Shown piece by piece: positions 1 to 7,457 of a DNA stretch of 64,000 nt. Where the stretch lies: contig JACRPF010000004.1 in the NCBI GenBank assembly GCA_016214035.1, positions 1-64,000 on the forward strand, in the 5' to 3' direction. Both the position numbers and the translations under genes were made by a program. The notes beneath the pieces are model-generated. The model did no database searches. It saw only the letters and a list, made by a program, of their open reading frames with translations, and was not told where the DNA came from. Position 1 is the stretch's first letter; every line of letters starts with the position of its first letter. The stretch comes from Spirochaetota bacterium (GTDB taxonomy: Bacteria > Spirochaetota > Brachyspiria > Brachyspirales > JACRPF01).

Positions 1-941
1 AGGATAATTATATACGGCGCGCACGGTTCTCCAAGGACGATCTTGCGCGACTGTTCATGGACCTGTACGCGGGCAATTACGTTGAAGGTCTTTTTTTAAG
101 CTCGGCGATTTTCTGTTCGCCCGACGTTACCATGACCGAGATGCTCGATGTCTGCACGATACTCCGCGTGAAATACCGTTTCCGCGGTTATATCCATCTT
201 AAAATCATTCCCGGCGTAAGCGATGCGCATATCGAGGCGGCGATGAAAACCGCCACGCGCATTTCGCTCAACCTTGAAGCGCCCAACGCGGATTACCTGA
301 AAGTCATCGCGCCGGAGAAGGACTTTCACACCGACATCATCGGTCGCCTTGAGACAATAAACCGCGCTATCGTTTCCGGCAACAATCCGAACGCGGGATA
401 TACCACACAGCTCATCGTTGGCGCCGCCGGAGAAAAGGACCGCGACATCATGCGGACAATAGGCTATCTCTACCGGAAAAAGAACCTCCGCCGCGCATAT
501 TTCTCGGCATTCATCCCGCAGCCGGCCACACCGCTCGAGCACGGCGCCGCGGTACCGTTGGCACGTGAACACCGGCTCTACCAGGCGGATTGGCTGCTCC
601 GATTCTACGACTTTGAAGTCGGCGAACTCGCCTTCGACGCTGCGGGCGATCTGCCGCTCGATAAAGATCCCAAGCGCGCATGGGCGGAATTGCATCCGGA
701 ACGGTTTCCGCTCGAGGTGAACACCGCATCGCAGCAGGAACTCCTCCGCGTTCCCGGCATCGGGCAGATATCGCTGCGCCGCATCACCATGCACCGCCGC
801 CAGTCGCACATCACCGACAAGGAAACACTCAAGCGCATGGGCGTGGTGCTCAAGCACGCGCTCCCGTTCATACTCATCAACGGCAAAAAAGAAAAACCGC
901 AGCGCGAGATGAACGACACGCAGCTTCTGCTCTTCAGCTGA
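1..941 (+). CDS. Radical SAM protein linked to DNA modification/repair, C-terminal part (rSAM_link_UDG-like)
   Basis: The reading frame is open from the first bases of the window, so the gene is cut at its 5' end; an internal ATG at 57 is not the true start. About 312 residues remain. The visible part looks like the second half of the radical SAM family annotated as a putative DNA modification/repair protein encoded next to a uracil-DNA-glycosylase-like protein: the back of a TIM-barrel-like domain with a SxEAP strand, then a helix-hairpin-helix segment with NTASQQELLRVPGIG at about visible residue 240. The CxxxCxxC cluster motif would lie upstream of the window and cannot be checked. The next gene starts 156 bases downstream with its own promoter, so this is probably the last gene of its unit. 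The family call rests on overall resemblance and the terminal HhH. Confidence 0.7.
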   Translation, partial: DNYIRRARFSKDDLARLFMDLYAGNYVEGLFLSSAIFCSPDVTMTEMLDVCTILRVKYRFRGYIHLKIIPGVSDAHIEAAMKTATRISLNLEAPNADYLKVIAPEKDFHTDIIGRLETINRAIVSGNNPNAGYTTQLIVGAAGEKDRDIMRTIGYLYRKKNLRRAYFSAFIPQPATPLEHGAAVPLAREHRLYQADWLLRFYDFEVGELAFDAAGDLPLDKDPKRAWAELHPERFPLEVNTASQQELLRVPGIGQISLRRITMHRRQSHITDKETLKRMGVVLKHALPFILINGKKEKPQREMNDTQLLLFS

Positions 942-996
942 CATACACTCGTCCCGTCCGCTCCGAAAAATATTCGCCGAATTCATCAAAAAGGTA

Positions 997-1024
997 TTGA
1001 CTTTTCGAGCGCAGAGAATAAAAT
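997..1024 (+). promoter_or_regulatory. Sigma70-type promoter for the homospermidine operon
   Basis: TTGACT at 997-1002 and TAAAAT at 1019-1024 are separated by 16 bp. They precede the homospermidine synthase ORF and would give a leader of about 65 nt. Prediction from consensus only. Confidence 0.5.
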
Positions 1025-1097
1025 CCGGATTGCGTGGCTGTACGCGCGGCATTGCCGCTCTTCGCCATTATCACACATTGGACGGTACGCTGATAAA

Positions 1098-2555
1098 ATG
1101 ACGCCTTTCAAAAAAAATGTTCTGCTCCTCGGTTTCGGTTCGGTTGCACAATGCACGCTCCCCATCCTTGTCAAGCATCTGAAAATGCCGCTTTCGAACA
1201 TCACCGTGATGGATTTCGAAAATAAACGGGAAGCGCTTGCGCCATGGATCAAACGCGGCGTACGCTATATTCGCGGACGCATAACGAAACAGAATATTAA
1301 AAGCATGTTCGACGCGCATCTTTCCGCCGGCGACATACTCATCGATCTTGCATGGAACATCGACTGCTGCGAGATACTCCAGTGGTGTCACGATCACGAT
1401 GTTCTCTATATAAACACATCGGTCGAGGTATGGGACCCGTACGCAGGCGCCAAACACAAGCATCCGACCGAACGTACGCTCTACTTCCGCCATATGAACA
1501 TCCGTAGTCTCACCTCATCATGGAGCGACAAGGGAACGACAGCGGTCATCGAACACGGTGCGAACCCCGGGCTTATCTCGCATTTCACTAAAAAAGGGCT
1601 GCTCGATATCGCCGATCAGCTGCTTGCCGATAAAAAGGTTACGGGCAAGAAAGCCGAGACCATTCAGGAGCTCCGACACACTAAAGTGTTCAACCGCCTG
1701 GCGATGGAACTCGGCGTAAAAGTGATACACGTCAGCGAGCGCGATACGCAGATCAGCAGCAGACCCAAGCGCGTCGACGAGTTCGTCAACACATGGAGCG
1801 TCGAGGGTTTCCGGGAAGAGGGTACAACCACTGCGGAACTCGGCTGGGGAACGCATGAGAAAGAGCTTCCCCGCTTCGCCTATGAACATAAGGAAGGCCC
1901 GCGGAATCAGATCTGTCTCGCACGTATGGGCATGAACACCTGGGTGCGTTCCTGGGTGCCCGACTTTCCGATCAACGGCATGGTAGTGCGTCACGGAGAG
2001 GCCTTCACCATTTCCGACAGGCTTACTGTCTGGAAGAACGACAAAGCTATATACCGTCCCACGGTTCATTACGCATACTGCCCCTCGAACGCGGCCATCA
2101 GTTCGCTCAACGAACTGCGCAGCCGCGACTATAAACTGCAGTCGCGCGTACGCATCATGAATGACGAGATTGTGAGCGGCGAGGACATACTCGGCGCACT
2201 GCTCATGGGACATCCGTATAAATCATGGTGGACGGGCAGTATTCTGAGTATCGACGAATCACGCAGACTTATCCCGCATCAAAGCGCTACGACCATGCAG
2301 GTGGCTATTTCGGTAGTGGCCACGGTACTCTGGATGATCGAAAATCCGGCGATGGGCGTCTGCGTACCGGATGACCTCCCGCACGATTTCATCCTCGGCA
2401 TCGCAAAACCGTATCTCGGAAAAATCGTATCAAAGGCATCCGACTGGACACCGCTGAAAACCAACACCAATTTTTTCAAGGGATATAACGAGCCGGATAT
2501 CGACCGGAAAGACCCCTGGCAGTTCAAGAACTTCCTCATCACCGAAAACGACTGA
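1098..2555 (+). CDS. hss: Homospermidine synthase
   Basis: 485 residues, the normal length for bacterial homospermidine synthase (EC 2.5.1.44), which makes sym-homospermidine from putrescine in an NAD-dependent reaction. It belongs to the saccharopine dehydrogenase-like fold. The N-terminus carries a Rossmann motif (VLLLGFGSVAQC, residues about 8-19), followed by the family-typical NTSVEVW and HGANPGLISHF (about 151-161) segments. The protein has no signal peptide and should be cytoplasmic. It is followed 15 bases later by an ornithine decarboxylase-type gene that would supply putrescine, so the two form a polyamine operon behind the promoter at 997-1024. The ribosome-binding site before the ATG is weak. 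The functional call is strong; whether spermidine or cadaverine also serves as a substrate cannot be read from the sequence. Confidence 0.92.
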   Translation: MTPFKKNVLLLGFGSVAQCTLPILVKHLKMPLSNITVMDFENKREALAPWIKRGVRYIRGRITKQNIKSMFDAHLSAGDILIDLAWNIDCCEILQWCHDHDVLYINTSVEVWDPYAGAKHKHPTERTLYFRHMNIRSLTSSWSDKGTTAVIEHGANPGLISHFTKKGLLDIADQLLADKKVTGKKAETIQELRHTKVFNRLAMELGVKVIHVSERDTQISSRPKRVDEFVNTWSVEGFREEGTTTAELGWGTHEKELPRFAYEHKEGPRNQICLARMGMNTWVRSWVPDFPINGMVVRHGEAFTISDRLTVWKNDKAIYRPTVHYAYCPSNAAISSLNELRSRDYKLQSRVRIMNDEIVSGEDILGALLMGHPYKSWWTGSILSIDESRRLIPHQSATTMQVAISVVATVLWMIENPAMGVCVPDDLPHDFILGIAKPYLGKIVSKASDWTPLKTNTNFFKGYNEPDIDRKDPWQFKNFLITEND

Positions 2556-2570
2556 TAGCACGGGACACAT

Positions 2571-3710
2571 ATGAATAAAAGCGAACTGAAACGTCTTGCG
2601 CAAAAACACGGCACCCCCCTTTTCATCGTAGACCACGACGCGCTCAGACGGAATTATCTTGAATTCAAAAAATACCTTCCGCGGGTGCAGGCGTACTACG
2701 CGGTAAAGGCGAATTCCGATCCGGCCATCGTACGCACGCTCTACAAAGCGGGTGCGAGCTTCGACGTGGCGTCGATGCCCGAGTTCAACATCGTCTATGA
2801 AAACATCAAAGGCATGCCGCCGAAAAAACGTCAGGACTACATCTGGGACAAGATAATCTACGCGAATCCCATCAAGGCCACTGAAACGCTCGAGGAACTT
2901 GACAAGTACAAGCCGCTGGTAACCTTCGATAACACCGAAGAGATAAAGAAGATAAAACGCCATGCGCCGCACGCGGGCCTCGTACTCCGGCTCAAGGTGC
3001 CGAATACCGGCGCCATGGTTGAACTTTCATCAAAGTTCGGCGCAAGCCCCGGCGAAGCGGTTGACCTCATCGAACAGGCGTTCAAGAGCGGGCTTGTGGT
3101 GGAGGGGCTCAGCTTCCACGTGGGCAGCCAGTGCACCAATTTCGAGAATTATGTACAGGCGCTCAATTTAAGCGCGAGCGTGTTCAATGAAGCGTGGGCG
3201 CGCGGCTACAAGCAGGTGAAGATACTCGACATCGGCGGCGGTTTTCCCGCGCCGTATGACAAGAACGTAAAGCCGTTCAAAACGCTTGCAAAAATGCTCA
3301 ACTCAGAATTCGAAAAGCTGTTCCCTCCGCACATCGAGATACTCGCCGAGCCGGGACGCTTTCTTGTTGCCACCGCCGGCACGAGCGTGGTGAAGATCAT
3401 CGGCACGGCGATACGCGACACCAAACGCTGCTACTACGTCAACGACGGCGTGTATCACACGTATTCGGGCATCATCTTCGACCACTGCACCTACCCGCTC
3501 AAATCGTTCAGCGGCGGACAGACCGAGATATGCGCGGTGTTCGGCCCCACGTGTGACGCACTCGACACGATTTCAATGTCGAACGAGCTGCCGGGCAACC
3601 TCAAGCTCGGAGACCTTCTGTACAGCGAGAATATCGGCGCATACAGTCACGCATCCTCCACATACTTCAACGGTTTTCCGCCGGCGAAAGTGCTGCACGT
3701 CAATAAATAG
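2571..3710 (+). CDS. Type III PLP-dependent ornithine (or lysine) decarboxylase
   Basis: 379 residues, alanine racemase-fold decarboxylase. PLP would bind to Lys46 in YYAVKANSD. Other family landmarks are FHVGSQC (about 181-187), the GGGFP phosphate-binding loop (about 222), EPGRF (about 259) and the GPTCDALD active-site segment contributed by the partner subunit (Cys near 327). These fit ornithine decarboxylase (EC 4.1.1.17); lysine/ornithine dual enzymes of the same family share all of them, so specificity is open. Its position directly behind homospermidine synthase favours putrescine production from ornithine. It begins 15 bases after the upstream stop, and the bases before the ATG give only a weak ribosome-binding site, suggesting re-initiation from the upstream gene. 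Confidence 0.88.
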   Translation: MNKSELKRLAQKHGTPLFIVDHDALRRNYLEFKKYLPRVQAYYAVKANSDPAIVRTLYKAGASFDVASMPEFNIVYENIKGMPPKKRQDYIWDKIIYANPIKATETLEELDKYKPLVTFDNTEEIKKIKRHAPHAGLVLRLKVPNTGAMVELSSKFGASPGEAVDLIEQAFKSGLVVEGLSFHVGSQCTNFENYVQALNLSASVFNEAWARGYKQVKILDIGGGFPAPYDKNVKPFKTLAKMLNSEFEKLFPPHIEILAEPGRFLVATAGTSVVKIIGTAIRDTKRCYYVNDGVYHTYSGIIFDHCTYPLKSFSGGQTEICAVFGPTCDALDTISMSNELPGNLKLGDLLYSENIGAYSHASSTYFNGFPPAKVLHVNK

Positions 3711-3744
3711 CCGTGGGTTTTCCTGCGAAAAAGCGCGCGGCGTA

Positions 3745-3750
3745 TATACT
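3745..3750 (+). promoter_or_regulatory. Probable -10 element of a leaderless AraC-type gene
   Basis: TATACT ends six bases before the ATG at 3757, so the expected +1 is the A of the ATG. No convincing -35 hexamer is visible at normal spacing. Prediction from position and consensus only. Confidence 0.35.
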
Positions 3751-3756
3751 GATTCC

Positions 3757-4587
3757 ATGAGCGCGACAAATCTTATTTCCGGGAACGGATTGCCCATTGA
3801 AGCCGTCTATATCATGAGCGGCGCGGATTTTCCGGCGATTAACCGTGACATCGACTGGCGTGAACTCCCCTGTCTGCTCGTGGCAGAGCGTATCGGTGCG
3901 AGCTGCCGCGTGCGGTTCAGTGACGGCCATTCGCAGATCTACCGTTCCGGCGAGGCGATGATAATACCGCCCTATACGCGGCACCGGACGGAGATCATCG
4001 CATGCACGATCCCCGAGACAACGACCTATTGGGTCCATATCAATTATACCGTCGCTGGACTCCCGCTCTTCCCGGCCATTCCGCTGCCTGTATGGGCAGA
4101 CCGGAGGTGCGGCAGAACGCTGGGACGCATCGCAGGATCGTTCGCCGCAGTCGGCGGCTCATCGCTTGCCGACAGCGCCCGTATCGGCGAACTGAGCTAT
4201 CAGCTCCTGTCCGCACTGCTGTCGCTCGCTGATATAAAAAAACGGGTACTGGGTATGGTCACCGAACGGCTTCGACTCGCGCCGGTGTTCGCCTTCATCA
4301 GCGATCATCCGGGACGCACGGCATCCGTCGATGAGCTTGCATCTGTCATCGGGCTTTCGCCGTCGCGGTTCGCATCGCTTTTTCATGCGGTAACCGGCAC
4401 GACACCGATTGAATATCAGCGCACCGCACGCATACGCAAAGCGTCGGTGATGCTCCTGCAGGGAAAAAAGCTCGCTGAAATAGCGCGCACCACCGGATAC
4501 GGAACACCGTTCAGTTTCAGCAGGGCGTTCAAAGCTGTTACCGGCGCAAGTCCTGCGGCGTATAAGCAGCGGCATCAATCCATGTGA
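3757..4587 (+). CDS. AraC-family transcriptional regulator
   Basis: 276 residues from the ATG at 3757. A longer frame reaches back to 3553 but overlaps the decarboxylase gene out of frame and has a non-protein-like N-terminus, so it is rejected. The first 170 residues resemble a cupin-type sensor (GEAMIIPPYTRHRTEI around 65-82) that would bind a small sugar or oligosaccharide. The last 100 residues are a clear pair of AraC helix-turn-helix motifs, ending in the hallmark GYGTPFSFSRAFKAVTGASP. It has no ribosome-binding site and a TATACT box ends 6 bases before the ATG, so the mRNA may be leaderless. It lies next to a secreted polysaccharide-type protein and within reach of two lyase operons whose promoters carry tandem repeats of AraC-site design; that it controls them is inference. 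Confidence 0.88.
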   Translation: MSATNLISGNGLPIEAVYIMSGADFPAINRDIDWRELPCLLVAERIGASCRVRFSDGHSQIYRSGEAMIIPPYTRHRTEIIACTIPETTTYWVHINYTVAGLPLFPAIPLPVWADRRCGRTLGRIAGSFAAVGGSSLADSARIGELSYQLLSALLSLADIKKRVLGMVTERLRLAPVFAFISDHPGRTASVDELASVIGLSPSRFASLFHAVTGTTPIEYQRTARIRKASVMLLQGKKLAEIARTTGYGTPFSFSRAFKAVTGASPAAYKQRHQSM

Positions 4588-4637
4588 CCATAGCGCATCA
4601 CCCCGGACAGACGGTATGAAATAAGCGGTTCCGGGTA

Positions 4638-4666
4638 TGGACAACAGGAGCCGGCGGCAGTATAGT
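4638..4666 (+). promoter_or_regulatory. Sigma70-type promoter upstream of the secreted TIM-barrel-like gene
   Basis: TGGACA at 4638-4643 and TATAGT at 4661-4666 are separated by 17 bp, followed by GAGG seven bases before the ATG at 4696. The -10 lies inside an inverted repeat (4662-4680). Confidence 0.55.
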
Positions 4667-4680
4667 ATGAGGTATACTAT
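4662..4680. promoter_or_regulatory. Inverted repeat over the -10, possible operator
   Basis: ATAGTAT, five bases, then ATACTAT: a 7-bp inverted repeat that covers most of the -10 and the predicted transcription start of the gene at 4696. A repressor bound here would block the promoter. The half-sites are A/T-rich and partly follow from the -10 consensus itself, so function is uncertain. Confidence 0.35.
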
Positions 4681-4695
4681 CGTGCGAGGTAACCA

Positions 4696-6147
4696 ATGCA
4701 TCTCAAACCATTCAGGCTGCTGATTGCCTGCATCGCGTGCTTCGGTTTATTCCCGCTCGACCGGAATGATGTCGTCACCTTTAGCGATAAAGAAGAGAAG
4801 AAGGAATCGCTGACGCGGATATCCGCGGCCGTAGAAAACGACATCATCACCGCCGTCTATGCGGTTCCGGAAAACACCGCACTCGGCTATGCGTATGCCG
4901 GCGTGAGTGTAAACCTCACTCCCGATGAGAATGCGAGATCGCTGGTGTTTACGATCCGAAAAGACGCATCGGCTGTGCAGCCTAATCGCATCACGCTCAG
5001 GACCAAAACGGGCAAACGTGCAAAAGTTGATCTTCCGGCATACGGCAGCGTCACCGAAGAATGGAAAACGTTCCGAATATCGCTTGATGATTTCTCACTG
5101 TCACGTAACGACATCGCGTCACTCGCCTCGGCAGGCTTCAGTCTTGCCGGAAACAACACCAAGGACAACATCGACAGCGTATCGGGAACGGTGTGGCTGC
5201 GCGACATCCGGCTTTCCACCGAGACCGCTGCGGCAAAACAGATAGTACCGGACTACGCCTTTCTGTTAAACAGGAAAGCTCCGAAACCAGCCAAGGGTCA
5301 CGCAGGGTGGATATACCGTGAATCGGAAGCCCATATTGAACGTATCAAACGATATAACAAAGAGAACGCAGTACCGTTCCGTATGCTCTTTGTATATGCG
5401 GGGTCATACACGTTCACGCAGAACGGCGGCAGGCTTTCACCGCTCAAAACGGGAATACTGCAGTGGTTCCGCGAACGGCTGCCCGCCGAGACCGCCGTCT
5501 ACGCCACAATAGACGCGAGCGACGCAAAGACGCTCGGATCATATCCGCCTGCCGAACAGGAACGCCTCGCGAAACTCATCGCGCAGGCTGTAGACGATGA
5601 ACCTGCCGCAGCCGGAGTTCACTTCGATATCGAGCCCTACGACATCACGCAGCTGCCGTTCTACATCGCCGCCAAAAAAGCGATGCGTAAACCCGTAAGC
5701 GCGGCATTCGGGGCATGGGATATCCATGTGCTTTCCGTGGTGGATTATCCCGTCCTCATGGCGTACGATATGGCGCACACGCCGGACATATACCGTGCAA
5801 CGGTTGAAAAAGCATGCCGCTCATTCGCTATGGATGCCGATGCCGCAAAGTCATGTTTCTATCTCGGATTCCCCTTTGTCGCCGCGCAGGCGGAATGCGA
5901 ATACCGCATCAACCGCGAAACAGGCGCGCGTGAATCAACAGCATATACGATGGAACAGTATATATCCGCCGCCGTCGATGCATGCCGGGTTATACCGCAG
6001 ATATGCAGCGGCGATCTTTTCGGCGGTGTATCGGTCTGGGCATTTCCCGATGAGAACAAGAAAGGGATAGGGCCTCCGGCTGGGCGCTGGGGGTATTATC
6101 CCAACCACTTGAAAGAATCATGTCTTTCATTACTGAGCAATTTTTAA
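4696..6147 (+). CDS. Secreted protein with CIA30/CBM-like N-terminus and glycosidase-like barrel
   Basis: 483 residues. An N-terminal hydrophobic stretch (RLLIACIACFGLF) fits a signal peptide. Residues about 30-180 form a beta-rich module ending in SGTVWLRDIRLS, the pattern of CIA30/CBM11-like jelly rolls that also occurs in the nearby lyases. Residues about 200-470 look like a TIM barrel with HFDIEPYD near 309, which resembles the acid-containing strand-4 motif of GH18-like and related families, although the full DxxDxDxE is absent. No exact family was recognised; an extracellular carbohydrate-active role is inferred from architecture and from the adjacent AraC-type regulator. The start is supported by GAGG seven bases upstream and by a strong promoter. 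Confidence 0.65.
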   Translation: MHLKPFRLLIACIACFGLFPLDRNDVVTFSDKEEKKESLTRISAAVENDIITAVYAVPENTALGYAYAGVSVNLTPDENARSLVFTIRKDASAVQPNRITLRTKTGKRAKVDLPAYGSVTEEWKTFRISLDDFSLSRNDIASLASAGFSLAGNNTKDNIDSVSGTVWLRDIRLSTETAAAKQIVPDYAFLLNRKAPKPAKGHAGWIYRESEAHIERIKRYNKENAVPFRMLFVYAGSYTFTQNGGRLSPLKTGILQWFRERLPAETAVYATIDASDAKTLGSYPPAEQERLAKLIAQAVDDEPAAAGVHFDIEPYDITQLPFYIAAKKAMRKPVSAAFGAWDIHVLSVVDYPVLMAYDMAHTPDIYRATVEKACRSFAMDADAAKSCFYLGFPFVAAQAECEYRINRETGARESTAYTMEQYISAAVDACRVIPQICSGDLFGGVSVWAFPDENKKGIGPPAGRWGYYPNHLKESCLSLLSNF

Positions 6148-6177
6148 CAATCGAACATCTTGGCATTCAGTCCGCGT

Positions 6178-7371
6178 TCATGCGCTCACATGGACTACCG
6201 CATAGCCTTCATGCGCGAGAAGACGGTTCATCGTGTAGGGCGTTTTCGTGAACGTTTTCAGCCATTCCTTCTCGAGCTTTTCAAGCACAAGGATGTACGC
6301 GTCTCCGCCCTTCGACAATGCGCGGGCGACGGCATCGAGTTCGGCTCGGGCGACCTTCACACCCGCAGACGGCGACAGTTCGCCGATGAGAAGATCGAAC
6401 TTTTCATCGGGCTGTATGGCATCGGGAACATGCGCGAAGGGACGTATCTGTAAGGCATTGCCGGCGAGTTGATGTTGTACCGCATTACGCTGCGTATATG
6501 CCGCGGCAAGCAGATCGCGTTCAGCGACGATAACCGCCGCGTCCGGCCAGCGCTTTCGTGCGATCACCGGGAAAATACCGTATCCCGCACGAAAACAGAA
6601 TACGCGCTTCGGCTTCTGGTTCGCAAGGACATCCAGCATCACCGGTATGCCGCTTTTCAAACGTTTGGGGTCATCGCCGCCGAGATCGAACGGCCGCTGA
6701 AATGATATACCGTCGACAATCACCTCATCGCGATAATAAAGGTCTGCCATATCGTCGGCTACCGTAGCGGGGGCGCCTGTATCCGCAGCAAGCGAAAACA
6801 CCGCATGAGCGGCACCCGTTGCCTCCTCGCGAAGCGGCAATCCATTATCACCCGCAATGGCACTAATGACGGGAACAAGATCGCGAATAACCACGACACG
6901 AAGTTCGCCGTTCTTTGCCAGCCGCGAACGTCCGCTGACGATGAGCTTTTCCATGAACGGGCGACCGATGCGTGCGGGAACATTGCAGAGTATCCAGTCA
7001 TAGCGTTCATCACCAGAGGCTATATCGCGAAATCCGAGACTGCCGTGGATGCGTGTGTTGGAAAGCCGGTGCTCCTGTGCATTCACCAATGCCCACGCTA
7101 CGGCGAGCAGATCGCGGTCAACCATAACGACTTCCGCATCGGGGAATCGGGCGGCAACTGGAAGACCGAGCGCCCCATACCCGCAACCCATATCGAGCAC
7201 ACGACGGGGCTCGCGCTCCGGCAGATGATCGAGCAGCAGCAATGTGCCTTCATCGATGCGGAACGTCGAAAAGACATCGTGGGGCACTTTCAGCCTGAGC
7301 GTTGTGCCGAGTGTTTCATAGGAAAGCGTGGTCTTATACCACGGGTCGTGTATCGCGTTTTCACTGTTCAT
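6178..7371 (-). CDS. RsmC/RlmG-like class I SAM methyltransferase, duplicated domain
   Basis: 397 residues from the ATG at 7371, which has GGA six bases upstream; a start six codons earlier at 7389 has none. Two methyltransferase-like halves follow each other, as in the rRNA guanine-N2 methyltransferases RsmC and RlmG. The first half has an intact SAM-binding motif I (VLDMGCGYGALG, about 57-68) and an acidic VDRD motif II. The second half is degenerate at motif I (FCFRAGYG, near 260). The catalytic NPPF of RsmC/RlmG is NVPAR (about 129) in the first half and GELSP in the second. In E. coli RsmC the C-terminal half is the catalytic one, so this arrangement is inverted and the target is unknown. 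It is divergent from the diguanylate cyclase gene. Confidence 0.65.
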   Translation of the reverse strand: MNSENAIHDPWYKTTLSYETLGTTLRLKVPHDVFSTFRIDEGTLLLLDHLPEREPRRVLDMGCGYGALGLPVAARFPDAEVVMVDRDLLAVAWALVNAQEHRLSNTRIHGSLGFRDIASGDERYDWILCNVPARIGRPFMEKLIVSGRSRLAKNGELRVVVIRDLVPVISAIAGDNGLPLREEATGAAHAVFSLAADTGAPATVADDMADLYYRDEVIVDGISFQRPFDLGGDDPKRLKSGIPVMLDVLANQKPKRVFCFRAGYGIFPVIARKRWPDAAVIVAERDLLAAAYTQRNAVQHQLAGNALQIRPFAHVPDAIQPDEKFDLLIGELSPSAGVKVARAELDAVARALSKGGDAYILVLEKLEKEWLKTFTKTPYTMNRLLAHEGYAVVHVSA

Positions 7372-7423
7372 AGTTCCGTTATATATCATATTCGCTTTTT
7401 TCCCAAGTCGGTATCGGATAAAA

Positions 7424-7451
7424 TTGCATTAATCATGCATTTCGATATAAT
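7424..7451 (+). promoter_or_regulatory. Sigma70-type promoter giving a leaderless diguanylate cyclase mRNA
   Basis: TTGCAT at 7424-7429 and TATAAT at 7446-7451, 16 bp apart. The ATG follows the -10 by six bases, so the predicted +1 is the start codon itself. No Shine-Dalgarno sequence exists before the ATG. Confidence 0.6.
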
Positions 7452-7457
7452 ACGAAA

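Noticed and set aside
96-1052. Long minus-strand ORF opposite the radical SAM gene
   Set aside because: It is a shadow of the radical SAM frame, with arginine- and cysteine-rich non-family sequence and no ribosome-binding site.
3553-3756. N-terminal extension of the AraC-type gene
   Set aside because: It overlaps the decarboxylase gene in another frame and encodes low-quality Ser/Thr/Arg-rich sequence; the AraC family normally starts near the ATG at 3757.
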